39,783 nt of DNA, taken from contig JAAYGD010000002.1 of the NCBI GenBank assembly GCA_012727915.1, positions 1 to 39,783 on the forward strand, given 5' to 3'. The translations under genes were made by a program, and so were the position numbers. Each line of letters begins with the position of its first letter. Positions within the stretch are counted from its first letter, which is position 1. Shown piece after piece: positions 29,267 to 39,360 of the stretch. The stretch comes from Mycoplasmatota bacterium (GTDB lineage: Bacteria > Bacillota_I > Bacilli_A > RF39 > UBA660). The notes under the pieces are model-generated. The model did no database searches and was not told where the DNA came from. It saw only the letters and a program-made list of their open reading frames with translations.

Positions 29267-31192
29267 ATGGAAAACATTAATAATTTACACTATGATTCGT
29301 CTGATATTCAAGTATTAGAAGGTTTAGAAGCTGTTAGAAAAAGACCGGGTATGTATATTGGTACAACCGGATCTAAAGGATTACATCATTTGGTATGGGA
29401 AATTGTTGATAATGCAGTAGATGAAGCGTTAGCGGGTTATTGTGATGATATTGAAATAACTATAGAAAAAAACAATATAATTACAGTAAAAGATGATGGA
29501 AGAGGAATTCCAATTGATATACATCCTAAAACCGGAGTGTCTACAGTTGAAACGGTTTATACTGTTCTTCACGCGGGTGGAAAATTTGGAAACGGAGGAT
29601 ATAAAGTATCGGGAGGCCTACATGGTGTAGGAGCATCTGTAGTAAATGCATTAAGTTCTTTTTTAGAAGTTACAGTATATAAAGAGGGAAAAATATATTT
29701 TCAAAGGTTCAAAAATGGGGGAAAACCCGAAGATATTTTGAAAATTATTGGTGAATGTGACATAAACAGAACAGGAACCACAGTTAGTTTTAAAGCTGAT
29801 CCGACTATTTTTGAAGAAACAATCGAGTATGATTATGATATTTTAAAAAACAGAACAAGAGAGCTAGCTTTTTTAAATAAAGGGCTTAGATTTATATTAA
29901 CTGATGAAAGAGAAGATACTAAAAAGGATATATTTATCTATGAAGGTGGAATATCAGAGTACGTAAATTTATTAAATAAAAATAAGACACCAATACATAA
30001 GGATATTATATATTTTGAAGAGACGGAAGAAGATATAAAAATAGATATTTCGTTACAATATACTGATACATATACTGAAAACATATATTCTTTTGTTAAT
30101 AATATTAATACCTATGAAGGTGGAACACATGATGAAGGTGTCAAAAGAGCATTAACAAGAATAATTAACAATTACGCAAAAACAAATGGTTATTTAAAAC
30201 AAAATGATGAAGCTTTGATTGGTGAAGATGTTAGAGAAGGTTTAACTATGATAATATCTGTTAAACATCCTAACCCTCAATTTGAAGGTCAAACAAAAAC
30301 AAAACTTGGAAACACAGAAATTAGAAAAATATCAGATAACATTTTTTCTAATGGATTAGAGAGATATTTACTTGAAAATCCTGAAGAAGCTAGAAAGATA
30401 ATGGATAAAGTTTTTTCTGCAGCAAGAGCAAGAATGGCTGCTAAGAAAGCAAGAGAGTTAACAAGAAGAAAAGGATTACTAGATATTTCTAACCAATGGG
30501 AAAAATTAACTGATTGTTCTAGTAAAGATCCAACAATATCTGAAATATTTATTGTGGAAGGGCGAAGTGCAGAAGGCCCAGCCAAACAAGGAAGAGATTC
30601 CAAAACACAAGCTGTAATTCCTATTAGAGGAAAAATATTAAATGTTGAAAAATCTAGGCTTGATAGAATATTAGGAAACGAAGAAATAAGAAATTTAATT
30701 ACTGCATTTGGTACTGGTATTGGTGAAGAATTTGACTATACAAAATTAAGATATTATAAAATAATTATAATGACAGACGCAGATGTTGACGGATCACACA
30801 TTAGAACTTTATTGTTAACTTTTTTATATAGATATTTTAAGCCTTTGGTTGAGAAAGGTCATGTTTATGCTGCTCAACCACCATTATTTAGAATATCTCA
30901 TGGTAAAACACAAAAATATGTGCTTAATGAAAAAGAAAGAGATGAATATATTTCTACTTTACCAGAAAATACAAAAGTTGAGATAGTAAGAATGAAAGGT
31001 CTTGGAGAAATGGACGCTATTGAACTAAGAGAAACCACTATGAGTGTTAATTCGAGAACTTTAATAAGATTAAATGTTGAAGATGCAATTGTTGCGGATG
31101 AAACTTTTCAACTATTAATGGGTGAAGAAGTAGAACCACGTAGACAATTTATAGAAGAAAATGCATTAAAAGTAAGAAATCTAGATGTATAA
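29267..31192 (+). CDS. gyrB: DNA gyrase subunit B
   Basis: [40 protein letters not shown] and [18 protein letters not shown] motifs. Confidence 0.98.
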   Translation: MENINNLHYDSSDIQVLEGLEAVRKRPGMYIGTTGSKGLHHLVWEIVDNAVDEALAGYCDDIEITIEKNNIITVKDDGRGIPIDIHPKTGVSTVETVYTVLHAGGKFGNGGYKVSGGLHGVGASVVNALSSFLEVTVYKEGKIYFQRFKNGGKPEDILKIIGECDINRTGTTVSFKADPTIFEETIEYDYDILKNRTRELAFLNKGLRFILTDEREDTKKDIFIYEGGISEYVNLLNKNKTPIHKDIIYFEETEEDIKIDISLQYTDTYTENIYSFVNNINTYEGGTHDEGVKRALTRIINNYAKTNGYLKQNDEALIGEDVREGLTMIISVKHPNPQFEGQTKTKLGNTEIRKISDNIFSNGLERYLLENPEEARKIMDKVFSAARARMAAKKARELTRRKGLLDISNQWEKLTDCSSKDPTISEIFIVEGRSAEGPAKQGRDSKTQAVIPIRGKILNVEKSRLDRILGNEEIRNLITAFGTGIGEEFDYTKLRYYKIIIMTDADVDGSHIRTLLLTFLYRYFKPLVEKGHVYAAQPPLFRISHGKTQKYVLNEKERDEYISTLPENTKVEIVRMKGLGEMDAIELRETTMSVNSRTLIRLNVEDAIVADETFQLLMGEEVEPRRQFIEENALKVRNLDV

Positions 31193-31202
31193 AGGAGAAG
31201 AT

Positions 31203-33632
31203 ATGGAAGAAAAAAATATTGATAAAATAGAAGATATAAATTTATCTTCAGAAATAAAAAATTCTTTTCTCGATTATTCTATGAGTGTTATTGTATCAAG
31301 AGCTATTCCTGATGTAAGAGATGGATTAAAACCAGTTCATAGAAGAATATTATATACTATGTATGAAGAAGGTATGACACCAGATAGAAAACATCAAAAA
31401 AGCGCTAATGCTGTTGGAGCTGTAATGGGACATTATCATCCTCATGGAGATTCAGCAATATACGATAGTATGGCTAGAATGGCTCAAGATTTCACATATA
31501 GGCACGTCCTTGTTGATGGTCATGGAAACTTTGGCTCAGGTGATGGCGATAGTCCGGCTGCTTCGCGTTATACAGAAGCTAGATTATCAAAAATATCAAT
31601 GGAGTTATTAAGAGACATAAACAAGAATACTGTTGATTTTATTGATAATTATGATGGTCAAAGAAAAGAACCAACTATACTTCCTTCTAGATTTCCTAAT
31701 ATATTAATTAATGGTAATATGGGTATTGCGGTAGGAATGGCAACAAATATACCTCCTCATAATTTGGGAGAAGTCATTGATGGCTGTGTTGCTTTTATAG
31801 ATAATCCTGATATTTCAGTATTAGAATTGATGCAACATATTAAAGGACCAGATTTTCCTACATATGGATTTATTATAGGAAATAGTGGAATAAAAAAAGC
31901 CTATGAAACAGGGAGAGGATCAATAACTTTAAGAGGAAAAGCAAAAATTATTGAAGAAGAAAACAAAAAAAGCCAAATTGTTATTACCGAAGTGCCTTAT
32001 CAAGTTAGCAAAACAAATGACTTAACTAAAAAAATTGGAGAATTAATTCGAAACAAGCAAATAGATGGTATAAGTGATTTGCATGATGAATCAACACTTG
32101 AAGGAATTAAATTAACAATTGATTTAAAAAAAGAAGCAAATGCAAACGTAGTTTTAAACAATCTATATAAACATACACCTTTACAAATAAATTATGGGAT
32201 TAATTTATTAATGTTGGTAGATGGAAGGCCTAAAACATTGGGCTTAAAAGAAATATTAAGATATTATGTAGAATATCAAAAAAGCATAATTGTACGAAGA
32301 ACACAATTCGATTTAGAAAAATCTAGAGCTAGAGAGCATATTTTAGAAGGATTAAAAATTGCATTAGATAATATTGACGAAATTGTTAAAATTTTAAAAA
32401 GTTCAAAAGACGATAATAAAGCAAAAGAAGAATTAAAATTAAGATTTGGACTAACTGATATACAGTCCGAAGCAATTTTAGAAATGAAATTAAGGAGATT
32501 GACTGGTCTCGAAAGAGGAAAAATCGAAGAAGAACTTAAACAATTATTAGAATTAATTAAAGAATTGGAATCAATTCTTAATGATTCTAAGAAAGTATTG
32601 GATATAATCAAAAAAGAGATGATTGAAATTAAAGACAAATATTCAAACGAAAGAAGAACTATTATAGATACTTCTTCTATTGAAAATATAGAAGACGAAG
32701 AATTGATAACAAGAGAAGAGATAATAGTTACACTTACGAATAATGGATATATAAAAAGATTACCTTTAGATACCTATAGAATACAAAATAGAGGCGGAAC
32801 AGGAATAAAAGGTATGAATACTAATGAAGAAGATTTTGTCGAGAATTTAATAATGCTAAATACTCATGATTATCTATTATTATTTTCAGATAAAGGGTTA
32901 ATTTACAGAATTAAAGGTTATGAGGTTCCAGAATTTAGTAGGCAATCAAAAGGTTTACCAATTGTAAACTTGATTCCTTTGGAAAAAGAAGAAAAAATAA
33001 CTTCAATATTAAAAATAACTAAAGAAGAAGAAAATAAATGCTTATTGTTTGTAACAAAAAGAGGATTAGTTAAAAGATGTAATGTTTCAGAGTTTGAAAA
33101 TATTAGAAAAACCGGAAAAATTGCTATTAAATTAAAAGAAAGCGATAAATTAATAGCGGTGTTAAAAACTGATGGCAATACCGAAGTAGTCATGGCTTCT
33201 TCCACCGGAAAAATGGTTAGATTCGATGAGAATGAGATAAGAATAATGGGAAGAAATGCAACAGGAGTAAGGGGAATTAATTTAGAAAAAGATGCTATAT
33301 GTATTGATGCAAACATATCTGATAGTAATAGCGAAGTATTGGTCGTAAGCGAAAATGGATATGGTAAAAGGACATCAATTGAAGAGTATAGAAAAACTAA
33401 AAGAGGTAGTAAGGGAGTTAAAACACTAAATGCTACTAATAAAACGGGTAAGATCGTTGCGTTTAAGCTTGTAAATAACGAAGAGGATTTAATGATAATA
33501 ACAGATTTTGGTATGATTATACGAATTCCTATAGTTCAAATATCAAAAATGAGTAGAGTCACTCAAGGAGTAAGATTAATTAATTTAAAAGAAAACCAAA
33601 AAGTATCATCTGTATTTAATATAAAAGAATAA
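31203..33632 (+). CDS. gyrA: DNA gyrase subunit A
   Basis: [27 protein letters not shown] and [16 protein letters not shown]-like [23 protein letters not shown], plus C-terminal beta-pinwheel repeats. Confidence 0.98.
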   Translation: MEEKNIDKIEDINLSSEIKNSFLDYSMSVIVSRAIPDVRDGLKPVHRRILYTMYEEGMTPDRKHQKSANAVGAVMGHYHPHGDSAIYDSMARMAQDFTYRHVLVDGHGNFGSGDGDSPAASRYTEARLSKISMELLRDINKNTVDFIDNYDGQRKEPTILPSRFPNILINGNMGIAVGMATNIPPHNLGEVIDGCVAFIDNPDISVLELMQHIKGPDFPTYGFIIGNSGIKKAYETGRGSITLRGKAKIIEEENKKSQIVITEVPYQVSKTNDLTKKIGELIRNKQIDGISDLHDESTLEGIKLTIDLKKEANANVVLNNLYKHTPLQINYGINLLMLVDGRPKTLGLKEILRYYVEYQKSIIVRRTQFDLEKSRAREHILEGLKIALDNIDEIVKILKSSKDDNKAKEELKLRFGLTDIQSEAILEMKLRRLTGLERGKIEEELKQLLELIKELESILNDSKKVLDIIKKEMIEIKDKYSNERRTIIDTSSIENIEDEELITREEIIVTLTNNGYIKRLPLDTYRIQNRGGTGIKGMNTNEEDFVENLIMLNTHDYLLLFSDKGLIYRIKGYEVPEFSRQSKGLPIVNLIPLEKEEKITSILKITKEEENKCLLFVTKRGLVKRCNVSEFENIRKTGKIAIKLKESDKLIAVLKTDGNTEVVMASSTGKMVRFDENEIRIMGRNATGVRGINLEKDAICIDANISDSNSEVLVVSENGYGKRTSIEEYRKTKRGSKGVKTLNATNKTGKIVAFKLVNNEEDLMIITDFGMIIRIPIVQISKMSRVTQGVRLINLKENQKVSSVFNIKE

Positions 33633-33648
33633 TGATAAACATGCATTT

Positions 33649-33664
33649 TATTTCCCGGGAAATA
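33649..33664. promoter_or_regulatory. Noc-binding-site-like palindrome, copy 1
   Basis: TATTTCCCGGGAAATA, perfect 16-bp palindrome. Confidence 0.75.
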
Positions 33665-33672
33665 ATAAAAAA

Positions 33673-33688
33673 TATTTCCCGGGAAATA
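33673..33688. promoter_or_regulatory. Noc-binding-site-like palindrome, copy 2
   Basis: TATTTCCCGGGAAATA, embedded in a 28-bp perfect palindrome (33667-33694). Confidence 0.75.
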
Positions 33689-33696
33689 TTTTTTAA

Positions 33697-33712
33697 TGTT
33701 CCACGTGAAACA
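33697..33712. promoter_or_regulatory. parS centromere site 1
   Basis: TGTTCCACGTGAAACA, matches TGTTNCACGTGAAACA. Confidence 0.93.
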
Positions 33713-33739
33713 TAAACCAGATTAAAAGATATAGAACAA

Positions 33740-33755
33740 TGTTCCACGTGAAACA
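33740..33755. promoter_or_regulatory. parS centromere site 2
   Basis: TGTTCCACGTGAAACA. Confidence 0.93.
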
Positions 33756-33782
33756 TAAGCAAGATTAAAAGATATAGAACAA

Positions 33783-33798
33783 TGTTCCACGTGAAACA
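33783..33798. promoter_or_regulatory. parS centromere site 3
   Basis: TGTTCCACGTGAAACA. Confidence 0.93.
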
Positions 33799-33852
33799 TA
33801 AGCAAGATTAAAAGATATAGAACAAAGCTTCAAACAAAACTAAGCAAATAAG

Positions 33853-33881
33853 TTGATAAATTTTCGTTATTATAATATACT
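33853..33881 (+). promoter_or_regulatory. SRP RNA promoter
   Basis: TTGATA (33853-33858), 17-nt spacer, TATACT (33876-33881). Confidence 0.75.
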
Positions 33882-33887
33882 TATATA

Positions 33888-33968
33888 GACGTAACAAACC
33901 CCTTAATATAATTGGTCAGGATCGAAAGATAGCAGCCCTATTAAGTGGGATTGTGTACGTCGTTTTTT
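33888..33968 (+). ncRNA. ffs: signal recognition particle RNA, small bacterial (4.5S-like) type, with T6 terminator
   Basis: GGTCAGGATCGAAAGATAGCAGCC core; GACGTA/TACGTC terminal pairing; T6 tail at 33963-33968; upstream of tadA and dnaX. Confidence 0.93.
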
Positions 33969-33970
33969 AA

Positions 33971-33986
33971 TGTTCCACGTGGAACA
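33971..33986. promoter_or_regulatory. parS-like site 4, perfect palindrome
   Basis: TGTTCCACGTGGAACA, 1 mismatch from TGTTNCACGTGAAACA but fully symmetric. Confidence 0.85.
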
Positions 33987-33999
33987 TAAAAGGAGAATT

Positions 34000-34431
34000 A
34001 TGAACGAAGAAAAGTATATGAAAATAGCAATTAAAGAAGCAAGAAAAGCTTTTCTTAATAAAGAAATACCTGTAGGAGCAGTTATAGTATATAAAAATAA
34101 AATAATAGCAAAAGGATATAACAAGAAAGAAAAAACAAACAATCCACTTAATCACGCAGAAATTATTGCAATAAAAAAAGCGTGTAATAAATTAAAAGAT
34201 TGGAGATTAAATGAATGTTTACTATTTGTAAACTTGGAACCTTGTTTAATGTGTATGGGAGCAATAATTGAATGCAGAATTAAAAAAGTTTACTGTTCTG
34301 TAAAAAACAAACAATTCAATTCATCTTATAATAAAATGATAAAGGAAAGAAAACCAAATATTTCGTATGGATTGTGCGAAAAAGAATCAACCTTGTTAAT
34401 TAATGATTTTTTTAGAGAAATAAGAAAATAA
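34000..34431 (+). CDS. tadA: tRNA-specific adenosine deaminase
   Basis: EIPVGAVIV, NHAEIIAI and EPCLMCMGAI motifs; AGGAG RBS before ATG 34000. Confidence 0.95.
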   Translation: MNEEKYMKIAIKEARKAFLNKEIPVGAVIVYKNKIIAKGYNKKEKTNNPLNHAEIIAIKKACNKLKDWRLNECLLFVNLEPCLMCMGAIIECRIKKVYCSVKNKQFNSSYNKMIKERKPNISYGLCEKESTLLINDFFREIRK

Positions 34432-34499
34432 AAAAATTTTAATAATAAAAGAAATAAAATACATGATATAATTAATCTATCATTTAAGGAGGACAAATT

Positions 34500-36158
34500 A
34501 TGCAATATAAAGCATTATATAGAAAATATAGACCACTTGATTTTGATGATTTAATTGGTCAAGATGCTATAGTTAAAACACTAAAAAACTCTTTAAAAAA
34601 CAATAAAATAGGCCACGCCTATTTATTTACTGGTACAAGAGGAACTGGAAAAACAAGTGTTGCTAAAATGTTTGCCAATATTGTTAATTGCGAAGATTTA
34701 ATTGATGGTCTACCTTGTGGTAAATGCAAGATATGTAATACAACAAAGAAAGATGATAATCCCGATATTATTGAAATAGATGCTGCATCAAATAATGGTG
34801 TAGATGAAATTAGAGAAATAAAAAATAAAGCTACATTTGTGCCCGTTATAAGTAAATATAAAGTATATATAATTGATGAAGTACATATGCTTTCAATTGG
34901 AGCTTTCAATGCCTTATTAAAAACATTAGAAGAGCCTCCATCTCACGCTATTTTTATTTTGGCAACTACTGAGCCACATAAGATACCTATTACAATAATA
35001 TCTAGATGTCAAAGATTTGATTTTAAAAAAATTTCAATTGTTGATATTAAAAAGAGATTAAAATATATAGCTGACAAAGAAAAAATATCAATAGAAGATG
35101 ATTGCATAAATGAGCTTGCTATATTATCGGATGGGTCACTTAGAGATGCTATTGGACTATTAGATCAAGTTAATTCGTTTTCAGAAGGAAATATAACCCT
35201 TGATAATTTATATGAATTAACAGGAAATGTTGGAATTCCATTGATTTGTAATATTATTGAGCATTTATTAAATAATAATATTAACAAATTAATTGAAATA
35301 TATGATAATTTATATGAAAAAGGCGCCAACTTTCAAAAAATAGCTGAAACTATGTTAGAAGTATTAACTAATGTATTAATTTCAAAAAATGCAAAAAAAT
35401 ATTTTAATAAAAAAGATATTTATTATAAAGAAGAAATTGAAAAGTTGGAAAAAATTTCAAATAGAGAAATATTACATAATATAATTATTGATATTAATGT
35501 TTTATTGGATAACATGTCAAATAGTTCTAATTCCAGCTTATTATTTGAATTATTTTTGTTAAAAACAATAGATTTAGGAAATAAAACTGATAAAAAAGAT
35601 GATAACAATAACATTGTATCCGAAATTGATGAGAAGAAAATGGTGGTGGATTTAAAAAATAAAGATAATGAAAATATTAAGAATGACAATTATTTATTGA
35701 AACACGCTTTGGTGAATAATACTATTGCATTAGCATGCAAGGAATATAAAAATGAAATTAAAGAATTATTTTCAAACATTGATAAGTATTTGTTAGATTC
35801 AAAGACAAAGAATATTGCAACATTATTGATGGATTGTAACATAAATGCTGCGAGCGATGATCATTTATTATTAACATATAAATATGAAAGTTTAGTTATT
35901 GAACATGACAAAAATATTAATAAAATTGAAAAAATATTAAATGAATTGACAAAAAGAAAATATAAAGTTGTTGCAATTAGTGAAGATAAATGGAAAGAAG
36001 TAAGACCTAAATTTGTAGAATTAAAGAAAAATAATTCTAAAATAGAGTTAATGGATGAAAAAAAAGATGATACAATATCATGCGTAGTAGAAGAGTTAAA
36101 TGATATAGACAAAACTATTAATGAATTTGGATTAGAAATTATTGAAGTGGAGGAATAA
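34500..36158 (+). CDS. dnaX: DNA polymerase III subunit gamma/tau
   Basis: YRKYRPLDFDDLIGQ, GTRGTGKTSVAK and LKTLEEPPSHAIFILATTEPHKIP motifs. Confidence 0.97.
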   Translation: MQYKALYRKYRPLDFDDLIGQDAIVKTLKNSLKNNKIGHAYLFTGTRGTGKTSVAKMFANIVNCEDLIDGLPCGKCKICNTTKKDDNPDIIEIDAASNNGVDEIREIKNKATFVPVISKYKVYIIDEVHMLSIGAFNALLKTLEEPPSHAIFILATTEPHKIPITIISRCQRFDFKKISIVDIKKRLKYIADKEKISIEDDCINELAILSDGSLRDAIGLLDQVNSFSEGNITLDNLYELTGNVGIPLICNIIEHLLNNNINKLIEIYDNLYEKGANFQKIAETMLEVLTNVLISKNAKKYFNKKDIYYKEEIEKLEKISNREILHNIIIDINVLLDNMSNSSNSSLLFELFLLKTIDLGNKTDKKDDNNNIVSEIDEKKMVVDLKNKDNENIKNDNYLLKHALVNNTIALACKEYKNEIKELFSNIDKYLLDSKTKNIATLLMDCNINAASDDHLLLTYKYESLVIEHDKNINKIEKILNELTKRKYKVVAISEDKWKEVRPKFVELKKNNSKIELMDEKKDDTISCVVEELNDIDKTINEFGLEIIEVEE

Positions 36159-36160
36159 TT

Positions 36161-36454
36161 ATGAATATGCAAGCAATGATGCAACAAGCACAAAAAATTC
36201 AAAAAGAAATAGCTAAAGCTAAAAACGAAATTAATGATAAAGAGTTTGAAATAACAAAGTCTTTTATAACTGTAAAAGCTAATGGAAAAAAAGAAATAAT
36301 TAAGTTAAATATAAACGAAAAAAACTTAAATGAAGAAGACATAGATATTTTAGAAGATCTTTTAACTGTAACAATAAATGAATTGTTTAAAAAAATTGAT
36401 CAAGAAACAGAATCAAAACTTGGAAAATACGGCATAGGTTCGTTAGGTTTTTAA
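36161..36454 (+). CDS. YbaB/EbfC nucleoid-associated protein
   Basis: MNMQAMMQQAQKIQKEIAKAK; between dnaX and recR. Confidence 0.93.
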   Translation: MNMQAMMQQAQKIQKEIAKAKNEINDKEFEITKSFITVKANGKKEIIKLNINEKNLNEEDIDILEDLLTVTINELFKKIDQETESKLGKYGIGSLGF

Positions 36455-36455
36455 T

Positions 36456-37058
36456 ATGAATTATCCAGATAGTTTAAACAATTTGATTGAAAATTTCAAA
36501 AAAATGCCTGGAATTGGTGAGAAAACAGCCGAAAGATTAGCGTTCAGTGTTTTAAACTTTGATCAAGACGATATTGATAGTTTCTCAAAATCAATAAAAG
36601 AAATTAAAAGTAAATTAAAAAAATGTGTTGTATGTAATAATTTAACTGAATCAGAAAAATGTAATATATGTGATGATTTATCCAGAGATAATTCAATTAT
36701 TTGTGTTGTTGAGGACACTAAAAATCTTTACTTATTTGAAAAAGCTGGAAATTATAATGGTAAATATCATGTATTAGATGGATTGATTTCTCCATTAAAT
36801 GGAATTAATCCTGAAGATATAAATATCGATTCATTAATAAATAGAGTTCATAAAGAGAATACAAAAGAAGTAATAATTGCAGTTAAACCAACAATTGAGG
36901 GAGAAACCACTTCGTTATATATATTAAAACTTCTTAAAGATACAAATGTAGTTGTATCAAAAATCGCTCATGGAGTTCCTCTTGGATCCGATATGGAATA
37001 TTTGGATGCATTGACATTAGAAATGGCAATGAATGATAGAAAAAAAATTTCAGAATAG
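36456..37058 (+). CDS. recR: recombination protein RecR
   Basis: LIENFKKMPGIGEKTAERLAF, four-Cys zinc finger, Toprim domain and ..ISPLNGINPEDI. Confidence 0.97.
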   Translation: MNYPDSLNNLIENFKKMPGIGEKTAERLAFSVLNFDQDDIDSFSKSIKEIKSKLKKCVVCNNLTESEKCNICDDLSRDNSIICVVEDTKNLYLFEKAGNYNGKYHVLDGLISPLNGINPEDINIDSLINRVHKENTKEVIIAVKPTIEGETTSLYILKLLKDTNVVVSKIAHGVPLGSDMEYLDALTLEMAMNDRKKISE

Positions 37059-37070
37059 AGATGATTTTTT

Positions 37071-37985
37071 ATGGATGGATATAAACTGGAAACATATGAT
37101 AAATTTAAAGGCTATTTAAAGAACCTTTCTCATGCATATATATTTGTCAATAATGGTGATGTTAATTTTGAAAACATAGTATATTATTTTGCGGCATTAA
37201 TAACAAATAATTTTAATAATGATGACAATATAGATATTATAATTCGTTCAATAAAAGAAAATACCCATACTGAAATTAGACAAATAAAGCCTGAAGGTTT
37301 ATGGATAAAAAAAGAACAATTAGTTGATTTAAAAAATGAATTTAAATCAAAATCCTTAAATAGTTCAAAAAAGATATATATAATTAAAGAAATAGAAAAA
37401 TTAAATAAATATTCTGCAAATAGTATATTAAAGTTTTTAGAAGAGCCAGAAGAGGATATAATAGCAATTCTAACTACCAATAATATTAATTCAGTATATA
37501 GTACTATTGTATCTAGATGCCAAAAGATTATTTTGCCAAACCAAGGAAACAAAACAGACTATATACTTAATCTTTTTTCAGAAAAAAATTTTAGTAATCT
37601 TAATATTGATAAAAATAATATTGAAGAATTTGTTAATAGCGTTATAAATTTTATATATTTATATGAAGAAAATGGAATTAATGTGATTTGTTATTCAAAA
37701 GATTCGTTTTATAAAACTTATAACAAAAGAGAAGAACTTGAAGTGTCTTTTCAGATAATGATATTATTTTATAAAGATATATTGTATTACTTGAGGAACA
37801 AATCAATTTATGTCTTTAGTAATTACGAAGAGTTCATAAAAAAAATTGCTGAATTTAATAACCAATCAGATATAATAAATAAGATAAAGGTATTAATGCA
37901 AAAAAAAGATTTGATAAAATATAATATTAATGTTAATCTATTATTTGATTCTTTAGTATTAGAATTTGAAGGAGAATATATATGA
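37071..37985 (+). CDS. holB: DNA polymerase III delta' subunit
   Basis: YIIKEIEKLNKYSANSILKFLEEPEEDIIAILTTNN..TIVSRCQ. Confidence 0.92.
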   Translation: MDGYKLETYDKFKGYLKNLSHAYIFVNNGDVNFENIVYYFAALITNNFNNDDNIDIIIRSIKENTHTEIRQIKPEGLWIKKEQLVDLKNEFKSKSLNSSKKIYIIKEIEKLNKYSANSILKFLEEPEEDIIAILTTNNINSVYSTIVSRCQKIILPNQGNKTDYILNLFSEKNFSNLNIDKNNIEEFVNSVINFIYLYEENGINVICYSKDSFYKTYNKREELEVSFQIMILFYKDILYYLRNKSIYVFSNYEEFIKKIAEFNNQSDIINKIKVLMQKKDLIKYNINVNLLFDSLVLEFEGEYI

Positions 37986-38767
37986 TGGATGTAATAGGAG
38001 TATCTTTTGAAGAAAATAGTAAAATATATTATTTTTTTCCAAATAATTTATCTTTAAAAAAAGGAGAAAAAGTTATTGTTGAGACCGAAAGGGGTAGTCA
38101 AATTGGAGATGCTGTTACTGAAATAATGAAAATAAATAGCGAAAAAATAAATTCCATTTTAAAGAAAGTTATTAGAATTGCAACTTTAGAAGATATGAAT
38201 AAGGCCAAAAAAAATAAAGTAGATGCTGTATTAGCTAAGAAAAAGTGTGAAGAATTAATAAAAGAGTTTAAAATAAATATGTCAATAATTAGCGCTACTT
38301 ACACATTTGACAGATCACAATTATTATTTCATTTTTTATCAGATGAAAGAGTAGATTTTAGAAAACTTGCAAAAGAATTAGCAAATATATATAGAACAAG
38401 AATTGAATTAAGACAAGTAGGAGTTAGAGATAAAGCAAAGGAAATTGGTGGAATCGGAGTATGTGGAAGATGTCTTTGTTGCTCAACCTTCTTAAAATCA
38501 TTTGATTCCTTATCTATAAACATGGCTAAAAATCAAAATATGTCATTAACTCCAAATAAAATAAACGGATCTTGTGGTAGATTATTATGTTGTTTAGGAT
38601 ATGAAAACAATTTATACGAGGAATTTAGAGAGGGATTGCCAAGTATAGGAGAAAAAATCAAGACAAATAATGGACAAAAAAGAGTAATTTCAGTAGATAT
38701 TTTAAGTAGATCATACAAAACGTTAAATGAAAATGATGAAATTGAAACTGTTTATTTAGATAAATAA
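37982..38767 (+). CDS. ricT: PSP1/RicT (YaaT) family protein
   Basis: ARIELRQVGVRDKAKEIGG-like stretch plus CGRCLCCSTFL..GSCGRLLCCLGYE cysteine motifs. Confidence 0.94.
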   Translation: MMDVIGVSFEENSKIYYFFPNNLSLKKGEKVIVETERGSQIGDAVTEIMKINSEKINSILKKVIRIATLEDMNKAKKNKVDAVLAKKKCEELIKEFKINMSIISATYTFDRSQLLFHFLSDERVDFRKLAKELANIYRTRIELRQVGVRDKAKEIGGIGVCGRCLCCSTFLKSFDSLSINMAKNQNMSLTPNKINGSCGRLLCCLGYENNLYEEFREGLPSIGEKIKTNNGQKRVISVDILSRSYKTLNENDEIETVYLDK

Positions 38768-38782
38768 GAGGGTGAATTATAT

Positions 38783-39346
38783 ATGAAAATGATTGTTGGA
38801 TTAGGAAATCCCGGTATATTATATAAAAATACAAGACATAATATTGGATTTTATTTTTTAGATAGTTTTTGTAAAAATAACAACATATCTATGAAAAACA
38901 GAAAGTTTTTTGGCAATTATTCTATTACAACTATAAAAAATACAAAGGTTTTGTTTTTAAAACCATTAAAATATATAAATTTATCTGGAGAAGTAATAAA
39001 AAAATACTGTGATTTTTATAAAATATCTATTGATGATATTTTAATAATACATGATGATATGGATATTGAAGTAGGAAATATTAAATTAAAAGCATCTGGA
39101 AGTAGTGCTGGACATAATGGATTAAAAAACATAGAGTTATGTCTTAATACAAAAGATTACAAAAGGTTAAAAATTGGAATTTCAAAGAATAAATTAATTG
39201 AATCCAAAGATTATGTTTTGGGCAAATATTCAGAAGAAGAAAAAAATATATTTGAAAATCTTGAAAACACAATAAATGATATAATATTGGATTTTTTAGA
39301 TCTTGATTTTAATATTTTAATGAGCAAATATAATATAAACAGATAA
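38783..39346 (+). CDS. pth: peptidyl-tRNA hydrolase
   Basis: MIVGLGNPGILYKNTRHNIGF and SAGHNGLKNI motifs. Confidence 0.97.
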   Translation: MKMIVGLGNPGILYKNTRHNIGFYFLDSFCKNNNISMKNRKFFGNYSITTIKNTKVLFLKPLKYINLSGEVIKKYCDFYKISIDDILIIHDDMDIEVGNIKLKASGSSAGHNGLKNIELCLNTKDYKRLKIGISKNKLIESKDYVLGKYSEEEKNIFENLENTINDIILDFLDLDFNILMSKYNINR

Positions 39347-39360
39347 AACTTGGAGGATAC

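Larger units (their letters stand above)
33649..33694 (+). terminator. predicted gyrA intrinsic terminator formed by pairing of the two CCCGGG palindromes
   Basis: 16-bp stem TATTTCCCGGGAAATA (33649-33664) with 33673-33688, 8-nt loop, T6 at 33689-33694. Confidence 0.7.
33695..33823 (+). repeat. three tandem 43-bp direct repeats, each carrying a parS
   Basis: Unit aatgttccacgtgaaacataagcaagattaaaagatatagaac. Copies at 33695-33737, 33738-33780 and 33781-33823; copies 2 and 3 identical, copy 1 has two differences. Confidence 0.98.

Noticed and set aside
33970-33999. N-terminal extension of tadA (MFHVEHKRRI) or minus-strand ORFs ending MFHVEH-like
   Set aside because: The codons are the parS palindrome read as protein. 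A good AGGAG RBS supports the ATG at 34000.
33903-34155. Minus-strand ORFs 33903-34142 and 33967-34155
   Set aside because: They are antisense to tadA, cross parS and SRP RNA, and have no recognisable protein family.
35580-35640. Programmed -1 frameshift in dnaX at an A-run (GAT AAA AAA GAT)
   Set aside because: The phase does not fit a canonical A AAA AAG slippery site, and I see no supporting stem or Shine-Dalgarno-like stimulator.
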